In this document: piece after piece, positions 30,679 through 38,259 of the stretch
Numbering within the stretch: position 1 is the first letter of the stretch
Layout: each line of letters begins with the position of its first letter
Origin: Actinomyces sp.
Lineage (GTDB): Bacteria > Actinomycetota > Actinomycetes > Actinomycetales > Actinomycetaceae
DNA length: 64,000 nucleotides
Direction of reading: 5' to 3'
Assembly (NCBI GenBank): GCA_022649165.1
Contig: JALCNR010000010.1
Location: 1-64,000, forward strand
The notes under the pieces: model-generated
Seen by the model: only the letters and a program-made list of their open reading frames with translations
Told to the model about the DNA's origin: nothing
Databases searched by the model: none
Made by a program: the position numbers and the translations under genes

Positions 30679-31961
30679 GCACGCAGTCCCAGCGGGCCAC
30701 CGGCCCAGCCGCATCGGGTGAGAGCGGCGGAGGCCGGGACCGGGTCGATCCTCTCGGCGGGGACGGGCCGAACTGGCTGACGCGGATCCTCCGCCGCTAC
30801 TTCAACCCCTCGGCGGGGACGATCGCCGGGGCGATCGTCGCGGCCATGGTGCTCGGAGCCGTCATCGTGGCGCTCTTCGACGAGGACGTCATCGCGGCCG
30901 CCGGCTACTTCTTCGCCAGGCCCGGCGATTTCTTCAGCGCCTTCGGGTCGGCATTCGGCAGCTTCTTCACGGCCTTCATCCGGGGCTCGATCTTCGACTG
31001 GACGCAGGACTCGACGACCCAGGCCATCCGCCCGATCATGGAGACGCTCACCCGCTCCGTCCCGCTCATCATCGCGGGGCTGGCCATCGCCGTGTCCTTC
31101 ACCTCGGGCCTGTTCAACATCGGCGTCCAGGGCCAGCTGATCATCGGCGCGACGGTCGCCGGATTCATCGGGTTCCACTTCCAGATGCCGGTCGTCGTGC
31201 ATGTCCTGGTCGCTGTCCTCGGAGCGATCCTCGGTGGAGCGCTGTGGGGGCTCATCCCGGGCCTGCTGAAATCGCGGCTCAACGCGAATGAGGTGATCGT
31301 GACGATCATGCTCAACTCCGTCGCGCTGTTCCTCCTCCAATACCTGCTGACGACGCGGACGTTCATGGGCGAGGGCGGCTACCCGGGCAAGTCCCAGAAG
31401 ATCGCGGCGACCGCCGGCCTGCCGAAGCTCTTCGGGTCCGACTTCCGGCTCCACTGGGGGCTCGTCATCGCAATCCTCGCCGCCGTGGCCGTGTGGTGGC
31501 TGCTCAAGCGATCGACCTTCGGCTTCGAGATCAGGGCGGCGGGGGCGAACCCGCGCGCCGCCCGCACGGCCGGCGTCAACGTGCCCCGCACACTCATGCT
31601 CACCCTGGTCATCTCCGGGGCGCTGGCGGGCCTCGCGGGCACAGCCCCGGTGCTCGGCACGGAGAAGGTCATCACGAACGGCGTCGCCGGATCCCTGGGC
31701 TTCGACGCGATCACCGTGGCCCTGCTGGGGAAGAACAGCCCGCTGGGCGTTGTCCTGGCGGGGCTGCTCTTCGGCGCGCTCAACGCGGGCGGCGCCCTCA
31801 TGCAGTCCTCGGCGGGCATCCCCGTGGACATCGTCCAGATCACGCAGGCCATCATCGTTCTGCTCATCGCCGCGTCCGAGTCCATCCGGTACCGGCGCGA
31901 GAGGAGGGCTGTCGCCGCGAGGAGCGCCTCAGCCACCGTCACGGAAGGAGCCGCGGCATGA
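30675..31961 (+). CDS. nupP: Nucleoside ABC transporter permease 1 (NupP-like)
   Basis: A 428-residue permease of the BPD_transp_2 family. A soluble N-terminal tail of about 40 residues precedes roughly ten membrane helices. Conserved segments are IAVSFTSGLFNIGVQGQLII, LNANEVIVTIMLNSVALFLL and RAAGANPRAARTAGVNVPRT (coupling loop). It pairs with the next gene to form a heterodimeric pore. Start and stop both overlap neighbours by four bases, so translation of the transport genes is coupled. Confidence 0.9.
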   Translation: MSTQSQRATGPAASGESGGGRDRVDPLGGDGPNWLTRILRRYFNPSAGTIAGAIVAAMVLGAVIVALFDEDVIAAAGYFFARPGDFFSAFGSAFGSFFTAFIRGSIFDWTQDSTTQAIRPIMETLTRSVPLIIAGLAIAVSFTSGLFNIGVQGQLIIGATVAGFIGFHFQMPVVVHVLVAVLGAILGGALWGLIPGLLKSRLNANEVIVTIMLNSVALFLLQYLLTTRTFMGEGGYPGKSQKIAATAGLPKLFGSDFRLHWGLVIAILAAVAVWWLLKRSTFGFEIRAAGANPRAARTAGVNVPRTLMLTLVISGALAGLAGTAPVLGTEKVITNGVAGSLGFDAITVALLGKNSPLGVVLAGLLFGALNAGGALMQSSAGIPVDIVQITQAIIVLLIAASESIRYRRERRAVAARSASATVTEGAAA

Positions 31962-33244
31962 GCACCCAGACCGCCGTCCCCGGCGCCGCGCCCCAGGCCG
32001 GCGCGGCCCAGGACATCGTGGCGCCCATCCAGTGGCGCGACCCGATCGTCTCGGCCATCATGGCCGTCCTCACGCTGGTCCTCGCGATCTCCTCCCACGG
32101 CCTCTCCCGCGTCACCTTCACGGGCGCGACCTCGTGGTTCACGATGGGGGAGATCTCCGTGCCCGCCCAGCCCGCGGGCCTCGTCCTCACGGCGGCGGCG
32201 GCCGCCGCCACCGCCATCATCTGGGCGCGGGCCGTGCGCCGACAGCACGTCCCCGGATGGCTGCTGGGCGTCACCGGAGTGGCCTTCGTCGCCGCCTTCC
32301 TCCTGTGGACCGTGGCTGACAAGACCTCCGCGGTCCTGCCGGTCGTCTCCCTGCTCGCCGGCGGCCTGATGTTCGCGACGCCCCTCGTGTTCGGCGCCCT
32401 GTCCGGCGTCGTGTGCGAGCGGTCGGGGGTCATCAACATCGCCATCGAGGGCCAGCTGCTCTTCGGCGCCTTCCTGGGCGCCGTCGTCGCCTCCGTGGCG
32501 GGCAGCGCCTGGTGGGGCCTCATCGGAGCGCCGATCGCGGGCATGGCGCTGGCCGCTCTGCTCGCGTTGTTCACCATCAAGTACAGGGCCGACCACATCA
32601 TCATCGGCGTCGTGCTCAACATGCTCGCGCTGGGGGTGACGTCCTTCCTGTACTCGACGGTGCTGAAGAACAACCCCGGGCTCAACCAGACCCTGAGCCT
32701 GGACAAGATCGGCATCCCGGTCCTCAAGGACATCCCGGTCATCGGGCCGGTCCTCTTCAACCAGACGATCCTCGTGTACCTCATGTACGTCGCGGTCGCC
32801 GTGCTCCAGTTCATGGTCTTCAACTCGCGGTGGGGCCTGCGCATGCGGGCCAGCGGCGAGCATCCCCGGGCCGCGGACACCGTCGGCATCGCCGTCAATC
32901 GGATCCGCTGGCACAACGTGCTCCTGGGCGGGGCGCTGGCCGGGCTGGGCGGCGCCTTCTTCACCATCAACCAGGGCCTGGCCTTCTCGAAGGACATGGC
33001 CGCGGGCAACGGCTTCATCGCGCTGGCCGCCATGATCCTGGGCCGGTGGAACCCGACGGGCGCCCTGGCCGCGTCGCTGCTGTTCGGTTTCGCCACGAAC
33101 CTCGGCGCCGTCATGCAGGCCGTCGGCGCGGACATCCCCTCCCAGTTCCTCCTGATGATCCCCTACCTGGTGACGATCCTGGCGGTCGCCGGGTTCGTCG
33201 GCGCCGTGAGGGCGCCCGCCATGGAGGGCAAGCCCTATCCGTGA
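31958..33244 (+). CDS. nupQ: Nucleoside ABC transporter permease 2 (NupQ-like)
   Basis: A second BPD_transp_2 permease, also 428 residues. FGALSGVVCERSGVINIAIE and GQLLFGAFLGAVVASV are the conserved membrane motif, RADHIIIGVVLNMLALGVTS the middle region, and MRASGEHPRAADTVGIAVNR the ATPase-coupling loop. The ATG overlaps the stop of permease 1 (ATGA). It is followed by a hairpin and then cdd, so transport and catabolism are encoded together. Confidence 0.9.
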   Translation: MSTQTAVPGAAPQAGAAQDIVAPIQWRDPIVSAIMAVLTLVLAISSHGLSRVTFTGATSWFTMGEISVPAQPAGLVLTAAAAAATAIIWARAVRRQHVPGWLLGVTGVAFVAAFLLWTVADKTSAVLPVVSLLAGGLMFATPLVFGALSGVVCERSGVINIAIEGQLLFGAFLGAVVASVAGSAWWGLIGAPIAGMALAALLALFTIKYRADHIIIGVVLNMLALGVTSFLYSTVLKNNPGLNQTLSLDKIGIPVLKDIPVIGPVLFNQTILVYLMYVAVAVLQFMVFNSRWGLRMRASGEHPRAADTVGIAVNRIRWHNVLLGGALAGLGGAFFTINQGLAFSKDMAAGNGFIALAAMILGRWNPTGALAASLLFGFATNLGAVMQAVGADIPSQFLLMIPYLVTILAVAGFVGAVRAPAMEGKPYP

Positions 33245-33262
33245 CAGGCAGCCACGAGGGCG

Positions 33263-33296
33263 GCCCCGCCGCAGGCCCCAGGGCCCGCGGCGGGGC
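33263..33296 (+). terminator. Intra-operon hairpin between permease 2 and cdd
   Basis: A perfect 10-bp stem, GCCCCGCCGC and GCGGCGGGGC, with a GGCCC/GGGCC pair inside the loop and no T-run. It may attenuate or protect transcript ends between transporter and enzyme genes. Confidence 0.5.
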
Positions 33297-33339
33297 GTCC
33301 TCGTCACTGCGCGACGAGGTACGACCAGAAAGGACGACG

Positions 33340-33756
33340 ATGGGACCATCGATCACCGAGGACACCTGGCGGCTCCTGCACGAGTCCGCGATGGCCGCCA
33401 TGCGGCGCGCCTACACGCCCTATTCCCACTTCCCGGTGGGCGCGGCGGCGCTGGCGGACGACGGGCGCGTGGTCTCCGGATGCAATGTCGAGAACGCCGG
33501 CTACGGCGTCACCCTGTGCGCGGAATGCGGGCTGGTCTCCGAGCTGGTCAACACCGGGGGCGGGCGCCTCGTCGCCTTCGCCTGCGTGAACGCCCGAGGG
33601 GAGGCGGCGTCCCCATGCGGGCGCTGCCGCCAGATCCTCTTCGAGCACGGGGGCCCGGACCTGCTGCTGGCCATGCCCAGCGGCATCATGACGATGGGCC
33701 AGGCGCTGCCCGACGCGTTCGGGCCGGCGTCCCTGGACCGGATCAAGGAACACTGA
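33340..33756 (+). CDS. cdd: Cytidine deaminase
   Basis: Converts cytidine and deoxycytidine to uridine and deoxyuridine. The 138-residue protein is normal for the tetrameric form. Substrate residues are in SGCNVENAGYG; the zinc site is LCAECGL (Cys ligand and catalytic Glu) and PCGRCRQ (two Cys ligands). AAAGGA precedes the ATG. Being placed between a nucleoside importer and pyrimidine nucleoside phosphorylase, it takes the first step in breaking down imported cytosine nucleosides. Confidence 0.95.
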   Translation: MGPSITEDTWRLLHESAMAAMRRAYTPYSHFPVGAAALADDGRVVSGCNVENAGYGVTLCAECGLVSELVNTGGGRLVAFACVNARGEAASPCGRCRQILFEHGGPDLLLAMPSGIMTMGQALPDAFGPASLDRIKEH

Positions 33757-33757
33757 G

Positions 33758-35056
33758 ATGAGCACGGAACCCTTCGACGCCGTCGACGTCATCGCGGCGA
33801 AGCGCGATGGCCGCCGTCTGACGGAGCCGCAGATCGACTGGGTCATCGACGCCTACACGCGCGGCGCCGTGGCCGACGAGCAGATGTCGGCGCTGGCCAT
33901 GGCCGTCTTCCTCAACGGAATGGATCGCCGGGAGATCGCCCGGTGGACGCGGGCGATGATCGCCTCCGGGGAGCGCATGGATTTCTCCTCGCTGCCGCGG
34001 CCCACCGCCGACAAGCACTCGACGGGCGGCGTGGGCGACAAGATCACCCTGCCCCTGGCGCCGCTGGTCGCCGTGTTCGACGTGGCCGTCCCGCAGCTGT
34101 CCGGGCGCGGGCTGGGCCACACGGGCGGCACCCTGGACAAGATGGAGTCGATCCGGGGGTGGCGGGCCTCCCTGTCCACCGAGGAGATGATGGCCCAGCT
34201 GGGGACCGGCCCCGGCGCGGTCATCTGCGCGGCGGGAGCGGGACTGGCCCCCGCCGACAAGAAGCTCTACGCCCTGCGCGACACCACGGGGACAGTCGAA
34301 TCCATCCCCCTCATCGCCTCCTCGATCATGTCGAAGAAGATCGCCGAGGGCACCCGCTCGCTGGTCCTGGACGTCAAGGTCGGCTCCGGCGCGTTCATGA
34401 AGACGAGGGAACGAGCCGAGGAGCTGGCCCGCACCATGGTCGACCTGGGGACCGACGCGGGCGTCGACACCGTGGCCCTGCTCACGGATATGTCCGCCCC
34501 GCTGGGGCGCACCGTGGGCAATGCCCTGGAGGTCCGCGAGGCCGTCGAGGTCCTGGCCGGCGGCGGCCCCGCCGACGTCGTCGAGCTGACCCTGGCTCTC
34601 GCCCGCGAGATGCTGCGCCAGGCCGGCCGCCTGGACGCGGATCCGGAGGCGGCCCTGGCCGACGGGCGGGCGATGGACGTCTGGCGCCGGATGGTGCGCG
34701 CCCAGGGCGGCGACCCCGATGCGCCGCTGCCCCGGTCCGCCCACCAGGACACGGTCGTCGCGGAGACCTCGGGCTACGTCACCGCGATGGACGCCCTCGG
34801 CATCGGCGTGGCCTCCTGGCGCCTGGGGGCCGGGCGCGCCCGCAAGGAGGACCCGGTGCAGGCTGAGGCCGGCATCGAGCTGCTCGCCGTGCCCGGGGAC
34901 CGCGTGAGCGCCGGGCAACCGCTGCTGCGCCTGCACACGCAGACCCCCGAGCGTTTCGCACGCGCGCGCGAGGCCCTCGCCGGCGCGATCTCGATCGGCC
35001 CGGAGGCCCCCGACCTGCCCGGCTCCGTCGTGCTGGGGCGGGTGGATCCCCGGTGA
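33758..35056 (+). CDS. deoA: Thymidine/pyrimidine-nucleoside phosphorylase
   Basis: Splits thymidine, deoxyuridine or uridine with phosphate to a free base and (deoxy)ribose-1-phosphate. The 432-residue protein has the N-terminal helical domain, the family signature SGRGLGHTGGTLDKMES, the phosphate-binding KHSTGGVGDK, and the C-terminal PYNP domain (GRARKEDPVQAEAGIELLAV). It begins one base after the cdd stop. Its end overlaps the following gene by four bases (GTGA). Confidence 0.95.
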   Translation: MSTEPFDAVDVIAAKRDGRRLTEPQIDWVIDAYTRGAVADEQMSALAMAVFLNGMDRREIARWTRAMIASGERMDFSSLPRPTADKHSTGGVGDKITLPLAPLVAVFDVAVPQLSGRGLGHTGGTLDKMESIRGWRASLSTEEMMAQLGTGPGAVICAAGAGLAPADKKLYALRDTTGTVESIPLIASSIMSKKIAEGTRSLVLDVKVGSGAFMKTRERAEELARTMVDLGTDAGVDTVALLTDMSAPLGRTVGNALEVREAVEVLAGGGPADVVELTLALAREMLRQAGRLDADPEAALADGRAMDVWRRMVRAQGGDPDAPLPRSAHQDTVVAETSGYVTAMDALGIGVASWRLGAGRARKEDPVQAEAGIELLAVPGDRVSAGQPLLRLHTQTPERFARAREALAGAISIGPEAPDLPGSVVLGRVDPR

Positions 35057-35700
35057 CGCCTCCGGCGCCGGCGCGTTCGCTGCCCCGGCAGGTGGACGGC
35101 ACCACGTGCGGGATCGCGGCCCTGGCCGCGGTCGCGGCGCGCGCCGGCCGCCACCCGCAGTACCTGGATCCCGAGACGCCGGACTGGCAGATCGCCGCCT
35201 TCCAGGAGCGCCTGCACCGGCTGGCGTCCCGGGTCCCGCCGCCCTGGCCCCTCTCGCGGGGGACGTCCCCGTGGGCGCTGGCCGCGCTGGCTGGGAGCGC
35301 CATCGGACGCCGCCACCGGATCCGCCTGTGGACCGCTGCCGTGCGCGAGCGCATGGACCGGGTCCTCGAGCGGGGGCTCGATGCCTTCCTCTTCGTCGGC
35401 GGCGGATCGCGAGGTGCTGCCTCGGCCGCCGCTCAGAGCCCGGAACTGGGCCGCCTGCGCCTCCTCTCCGAGGACGCCGCCGCCTACCTGGACAGCCAGG
35501 GCCTCGACGTCGTGACCCGCCATGTCGTGGCGGTGCTCGGCCCGGAGTCGGCCGCCGCCGGCCGGTATGCCGTCTTCGAGCCCTCGAGCGGACGGGTGTT
35601 CCGCATCGACAGGGACGCCCTCGTCGATCCGGATCCTCCCCGCCTCCCCGCGCTGGGGAACTGGCGCCGGCCCCTCCTGGCCGTCCTGCCGGAGGCCTGA
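35053..35700 (+). CDS. Papain-fold cysteine-peptidase-like protein in the salvage operon
   Basis: A 215-residue protein I cannot assign to a named family. Near the N-terminus, PRQVDGTTCGIAALAAVAAR has the Gln13 and Cys19 pattern of C39/papain-like peptidases, where Cys begins the active-site helix. TRHVVAVLGPE provides His157, and YAVFEPSSGRVFRI (Glu176) sits where peptidases of this fold usually have Asp or Asn after Y. No signal peptide or membrane helix is seen, so it is cytosolic. GTG overlaps the deoA stop. Its role between deoA and deoC is unexplained. Confidence 0.6.
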   Translation: MTPPAPARSLPRQVDGTTCGIAALAAVAARAGRHPQYLDPETPDWQIAAFQERLHRLASRVPPPWPLSRGTSPWALAALAGSAIGRRHRIRLWTAAVRERMDRVLERGLDAFLFVGGGSRGAASAAAQSPELGRLRLLSEDAAAYLDSQGLDVVTRHVVAVLGPESAAAGRYAVFEPSSGRVFRIDRDALVDPDPPRLPALGNWRRPLLAVLPEA

Positions 35701-35757
35701 GGCCCGGCTCCCGCCGCCGCACTCCCTGTCACGCAACCCGCTACCGAAGGAGACACC

Positions 35758-36411
35758 ATGACCACCCGAGAAGACGTCGCCCGCATGATCGACCACACCC
35801 TGCTCAAGCCGGAGGCCACGGACGCCGACGTGCGCGCCCTCATCGAGGAGGCCCGGGCGCTGGGCGCGTACTCCGTGTGCGTGTCCCCCTCCATGCTGCC
35901 CGTCGAGGTCCCCGAGGGCCTCAAGGTGGCCTGCGTGTGCGGCTTCCCCTCTGGGGCGCACAAGTCCGCGATCAAGGCCGCCGAGGCCGCCCGGGCGGTC
36001 GAGGACGGGGCCGACGAGGTCGACATGGTCATCAACCTCGCGCTCGCGAAACAGGGCGACTGGGCGGGAGTGGAGGAGGACATCCGCGCGGTGCGGGAGG
36101 CCTGCCCCCGCCGGGTGCTCAAGGTCATCATCGAGTCCGCTGCCCTGACGGACGAGCAGATCGTGGCGGCCTGCCGCGCCTCCGAGGCGGCCGGCGCCGA
36201 CTTCGTCAAGACCTCGACCGGCTTCCACCCGGCGGGCGGCGCGTCGGCCCACGCCGTCGCGCTCATGCGCGCCACGGTCGGGGACCGCCTCGGCGTCAAG
36301 GCGTCAGGCGGGATCCGCGACGCCGCCGCGGCCCAGGAGATGATCGACGCGGGCGCCTCGCGCCTGGGGCTGTCGTCCTCGGCGAAGGTGCTCGCCGGGT
36401 TCGCTGGCTGA
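35758..36411 (+). CDS. deoC: Deoxyribose-phosphate aldolase
   Basis: Cleaves deoxyribose-5-phosphate to glyceraldehyde-3-phosphate and acetaldehyde. The 217-residue TIM barrel has [32 protein letters not shown], and the Schiff-base region [13 protein letters not shown], with the second active-site lysine in [15 protein letters not shown] lies at good distance from the ATG. Last gene of the operon; it needs a phosphopentomutase to supply its substrate, and a candidate is encoded at 38260-39975. Confidence 0.95.
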   Translation: MTTREDVARMIDHTLLKPEATDADVRALIEEARALGAYSVCVSPSMLPVEVPEGLKVACVCGFPSGAHKSAIKAAEAARAVEDGADEVDMVINLALAKQGDWAGVEEDIRAVREACPRRVLKVIIESAALTDEQIVAACRASEAAGADFVKTSTGFHPAGGASAHAVALMRATVGDRLGVKASGGIRDAAAAQEMIDAGASRLGLSSSAKVLAGFAG

Positions 36412-36420
36412 CCGCCTCGT

Positions 36421-36461
36421 CCTCCCGCGCCGGATCGCGGCCCGGCTTCGGAACCGGGAGG
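36421..36461. terminator. Bidirectional terminator between deoC and the DAACS gene
   Basis: CCTCCCG pairs with CGGGAGG, enclosing GCCGG/CCGGC, in the short gap between the two converging genes. Confidence 0.55.
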
Positions 36462-36467
36462 GGACGC

Positions 36468-37943
36468 TCAGTGCGCGGGGTACCGCGTGAGGTCCACCTG
36501 CGGGGTGGGCAGGAGGCGGTCCTGGGCGGGGTTCTCGACGTCGGGGAGGCGCAGGTCGACCTCGTCGTCGACGTCGGACTGGACGAAGGGCAGCTCGCCG
36601 GAGAGCACCGCCCGGACGCGGGCGAAGTCCACGGTGCGCGTCCACTTCCCGACGACCAGGGTGGCGATCGAGTTGCCCGCGAAGTTCGTCAGCGCGCGGG
36701 CCTCGGACATGAAGCGGTCGATGCCGACGATCAGGCCGACGCCGTCGAGCAGCTCGGGCCGGTAGGTCTGCAGGCCCGCGGCGAGCGTCGCGATGCCGGC
36801 TCCCGACACGCCGGCCGCGCCCTTGGAGGCGATGATCATGAAGGCCAGCAGCCCCGCCTGCTCGCCGAAGGACATCGGCACGTGCATGGCGTCGGAGATG
36901 AAGATCGAGGCCATGGTCAGGTAGATCGCCGTGCCGTCGAGGTTGAAGGAGTACCCCGTGGGCACCACGATGCCCACCGTCGACTGGCTGACGCCGAGAT
37001 GCTCCATCTTCCGCATGAGGTTGGGCAGGGCCGACTCGGACGAGGACGTCGCCAGGATGAGGAGGAACTCCCGCCCCAGATACCTGAACAGCCGGAACAC
37101 ATTGAGGCCCGTGACGGCCTTGAGCACCAGGCCGAGGACGCCGAACACGAAGATCAGGCAGGTGGCGTAGAAGGCGACCATCAGGAGGGCGAGCTGGCCG
37201 ACCGCCGACCAGCCGGTCTTCCCCACGACGCCCGCCATCGCGCCGAACGCGCCGATGGGCGCCAGCCAGAGGATCCAGGACAGGATCTTGAAGACGAGCT
37301 TCTGCAGGTAGCCGATCGCCCGGAGGATCGGCTCCCCTTGTTTGCCCAGTGCCTGGACGGCGAAGCCGACCAGCAGCGCCAGCGCCAGGGTCTGCAGGAC
37401 GGAGGAGCCCACCAGCGGGGAGAACAGCGTGGTGGGGATCAACGACTGGATGAAGCCGATGACGCCGCCCTCGCCGGCCTCCGCAGTGTCGGTGGGGGTG
37501 TAGGTCGTGTCGACCACGAGGGCGTCGCCGGCGTGGACGAAGTTGCCGACGACCAGGCCGATGAACAGGGCGAAGGTCGACATCGTGACGAAGTAGAGGA
37601 GGGCCAGCCCGCCGGCGCGGCCGACCGTGGCCGCGGCGCGCACGGAGCCGATGCCCAGGACGATCGTGCAGAAGATGACGGGGACGATGATCATCTTGAT
37701 GAGGTTGACGAACATCGTGCCCAGGACGGACAGCCCGGCGACCGACTCGCCGCCGAGGCCGCCGACCAGGACGCCTCCGACGACGGCCGCGATGACGGCG
37801 ATGTAGAGCCAGTGGGAGCGGTCCTTGCGGGGTTTCGCGCGCGAGGCGACCTTGAGGTCTCGGACGGGGTCCTCGGGCTCGGACTGCTGGGGGTGCGGTT
37901 GTTCGGCTTGCGGGGATTTCGGCTCGACTTCTGGGGTGTTCAC
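36468..37943 (-). CDS. DAACS-family dicarboxylate/glutamate:cation symporter
   Basis: A 491-residue GltP/DctA-type symporter. The serine-rich re-entrant motif is TSSSESALPNL and the conserved helix is VVPTGYSFNLDGTAIYLTMA, ending in VGIDRFMSEARALTNFAGNS. It imports C4-dicarboxylates or acidic amino acids with H+ or Na+. A charged cytosolic tail of about 45 residues precedes the first helix. The frame stays open to 38105, but GTG 37943 with GGAGGAG is the better start because promoter-like elements lie between. Substrate class is not resolved. Confidence 0.9.
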   Translation of the reverse strand: MNTPEVEPKSPQAEQPHPQQSEPEDPVRDLKVASRAKPRKDRSHWLYIAVIAAVVGGVLVGGLGGESVAGLSVLGTMFVNLIKMIIVPVIFCTIVLGIGSVRAAATVGRAGGLALLYFVTMSTFALFIGLVVGNFVHAGDALVVDTTYTPTDTAEAGEGGVIGFIQSLIPTTLFSPLVGSSVLQTLALALLVGFAVQALGKQGEPILRAIGYLQKLVFKILSWILWLAPIGAFGAMAGVVGKTGWSAVGQLALLMVAFYATCLIFVFGVLGLVLKAVTGLNVFRLFRYLGREFLLILATSSSESALPNLMRKMEHLGVSQSTVGIVVPTGYSFNLDGTAIYLTMASIFISDAMHVPMSFGEQAGLLAFMIIASKGAAGVSGAGIATLAAGLQTYRPELLDGVGLIVGIDRFMSEARALTNFAGNSIATLVVGKWTRTVDFARVRAVLSGELPFVQSDVDDEVDLRLPDVENPAQDRLLPTPQVDLTRYPAH

Positions 37944-38048
37944 AGTGCTCCTCCGGACGTGCAGCGGCACACGGGGTGTCCTGCGAGGTGGTGCGGGATG
38001 CCCCACGACCCGGCGGCGACTGTCTGGCGCCGGTGTGAGGCTGGTCGC

Positions 38049-38094
38049 ATGATAAGGCCGCAAGATCCCGGGACGTGCCAGATCCGGGATCTTG
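38049..38094 (-). promoter_or_regulatory. Promoter region and 11-bp palindrome of the DAACS gene
   Basis: CAAGATCCCGG (38061-38071) and CCGGGATCTTG (38084-38094) are perfect complements 12 bases apart. On the minus strand TATCAT (38054-38049) is a plausible -10 box, which would put the palindrome over the -35 region, a repressor position. Confidence 0.5.
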
Positions 38095-38113
38095 GTCCCA
38101 TACAAGCGCGATA

Positions 38114-38129
38114 AGTGATCAATCTCACA
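38114..38129. promoter_or_regulatory. Crp/GlxR-like site upstream of the DAACS gene
   Basis: On the minus strand TGTGAGATTGATCACT closely fits the Crp/GlxR pattern TGTGA-N6-TCACA (nine of ten defined bases). It lies upstream of the palindrome and suggests cAMP- or Crp-type activation of the symporter. Confidence 0.65.
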
Positions 38130-38171
38130 CTAGGGACTCCAGCACCTGCGCCACGACACAGCACGGCGGCG

Positions 38172-38246
38172 GCGCCCGCCCCGAGGCTCGGCGGTCGAAT
38201 CGGCCCCCAGAGTCCTCTGAGAGGCCCTGAACCTCGCGTTGGGCGT
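38172..38246. repeat. 75-nt palindromic element, copy B
   Basis: Arms GCGCCCGCCCCGAGG (38172-38186) and CCTCGCGTTGGGCGT (38232-38246) pair at 13 of 15 positions counting G-U. The 45-nt centre starts CTCGGCGG as in copy A and contains a CAGAG/CTCTG hairpin. Its right end is 13 bases from the stop of the sugar-phosphate mutase gene. Same length and arm spacing as copies A and C. Confidence 0.7.
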
Positions 38247-38259
38247 CTCCCTCCCAGCC

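Noticed and set aside
37944..38105. Longer N-terminus for the DAACS symporter
   Set aside because: The extension would cover the candidate -10 box and the 11-bp palindrome, and the downstream GTG has GGAGGAG.
35106..38114. A 1002-codon open frame on the plus strand
   Set aside because: It crosses the C39-like gene, deoC and the antisense of the symporter gene, contains no recognisable domain and has shadow composition.
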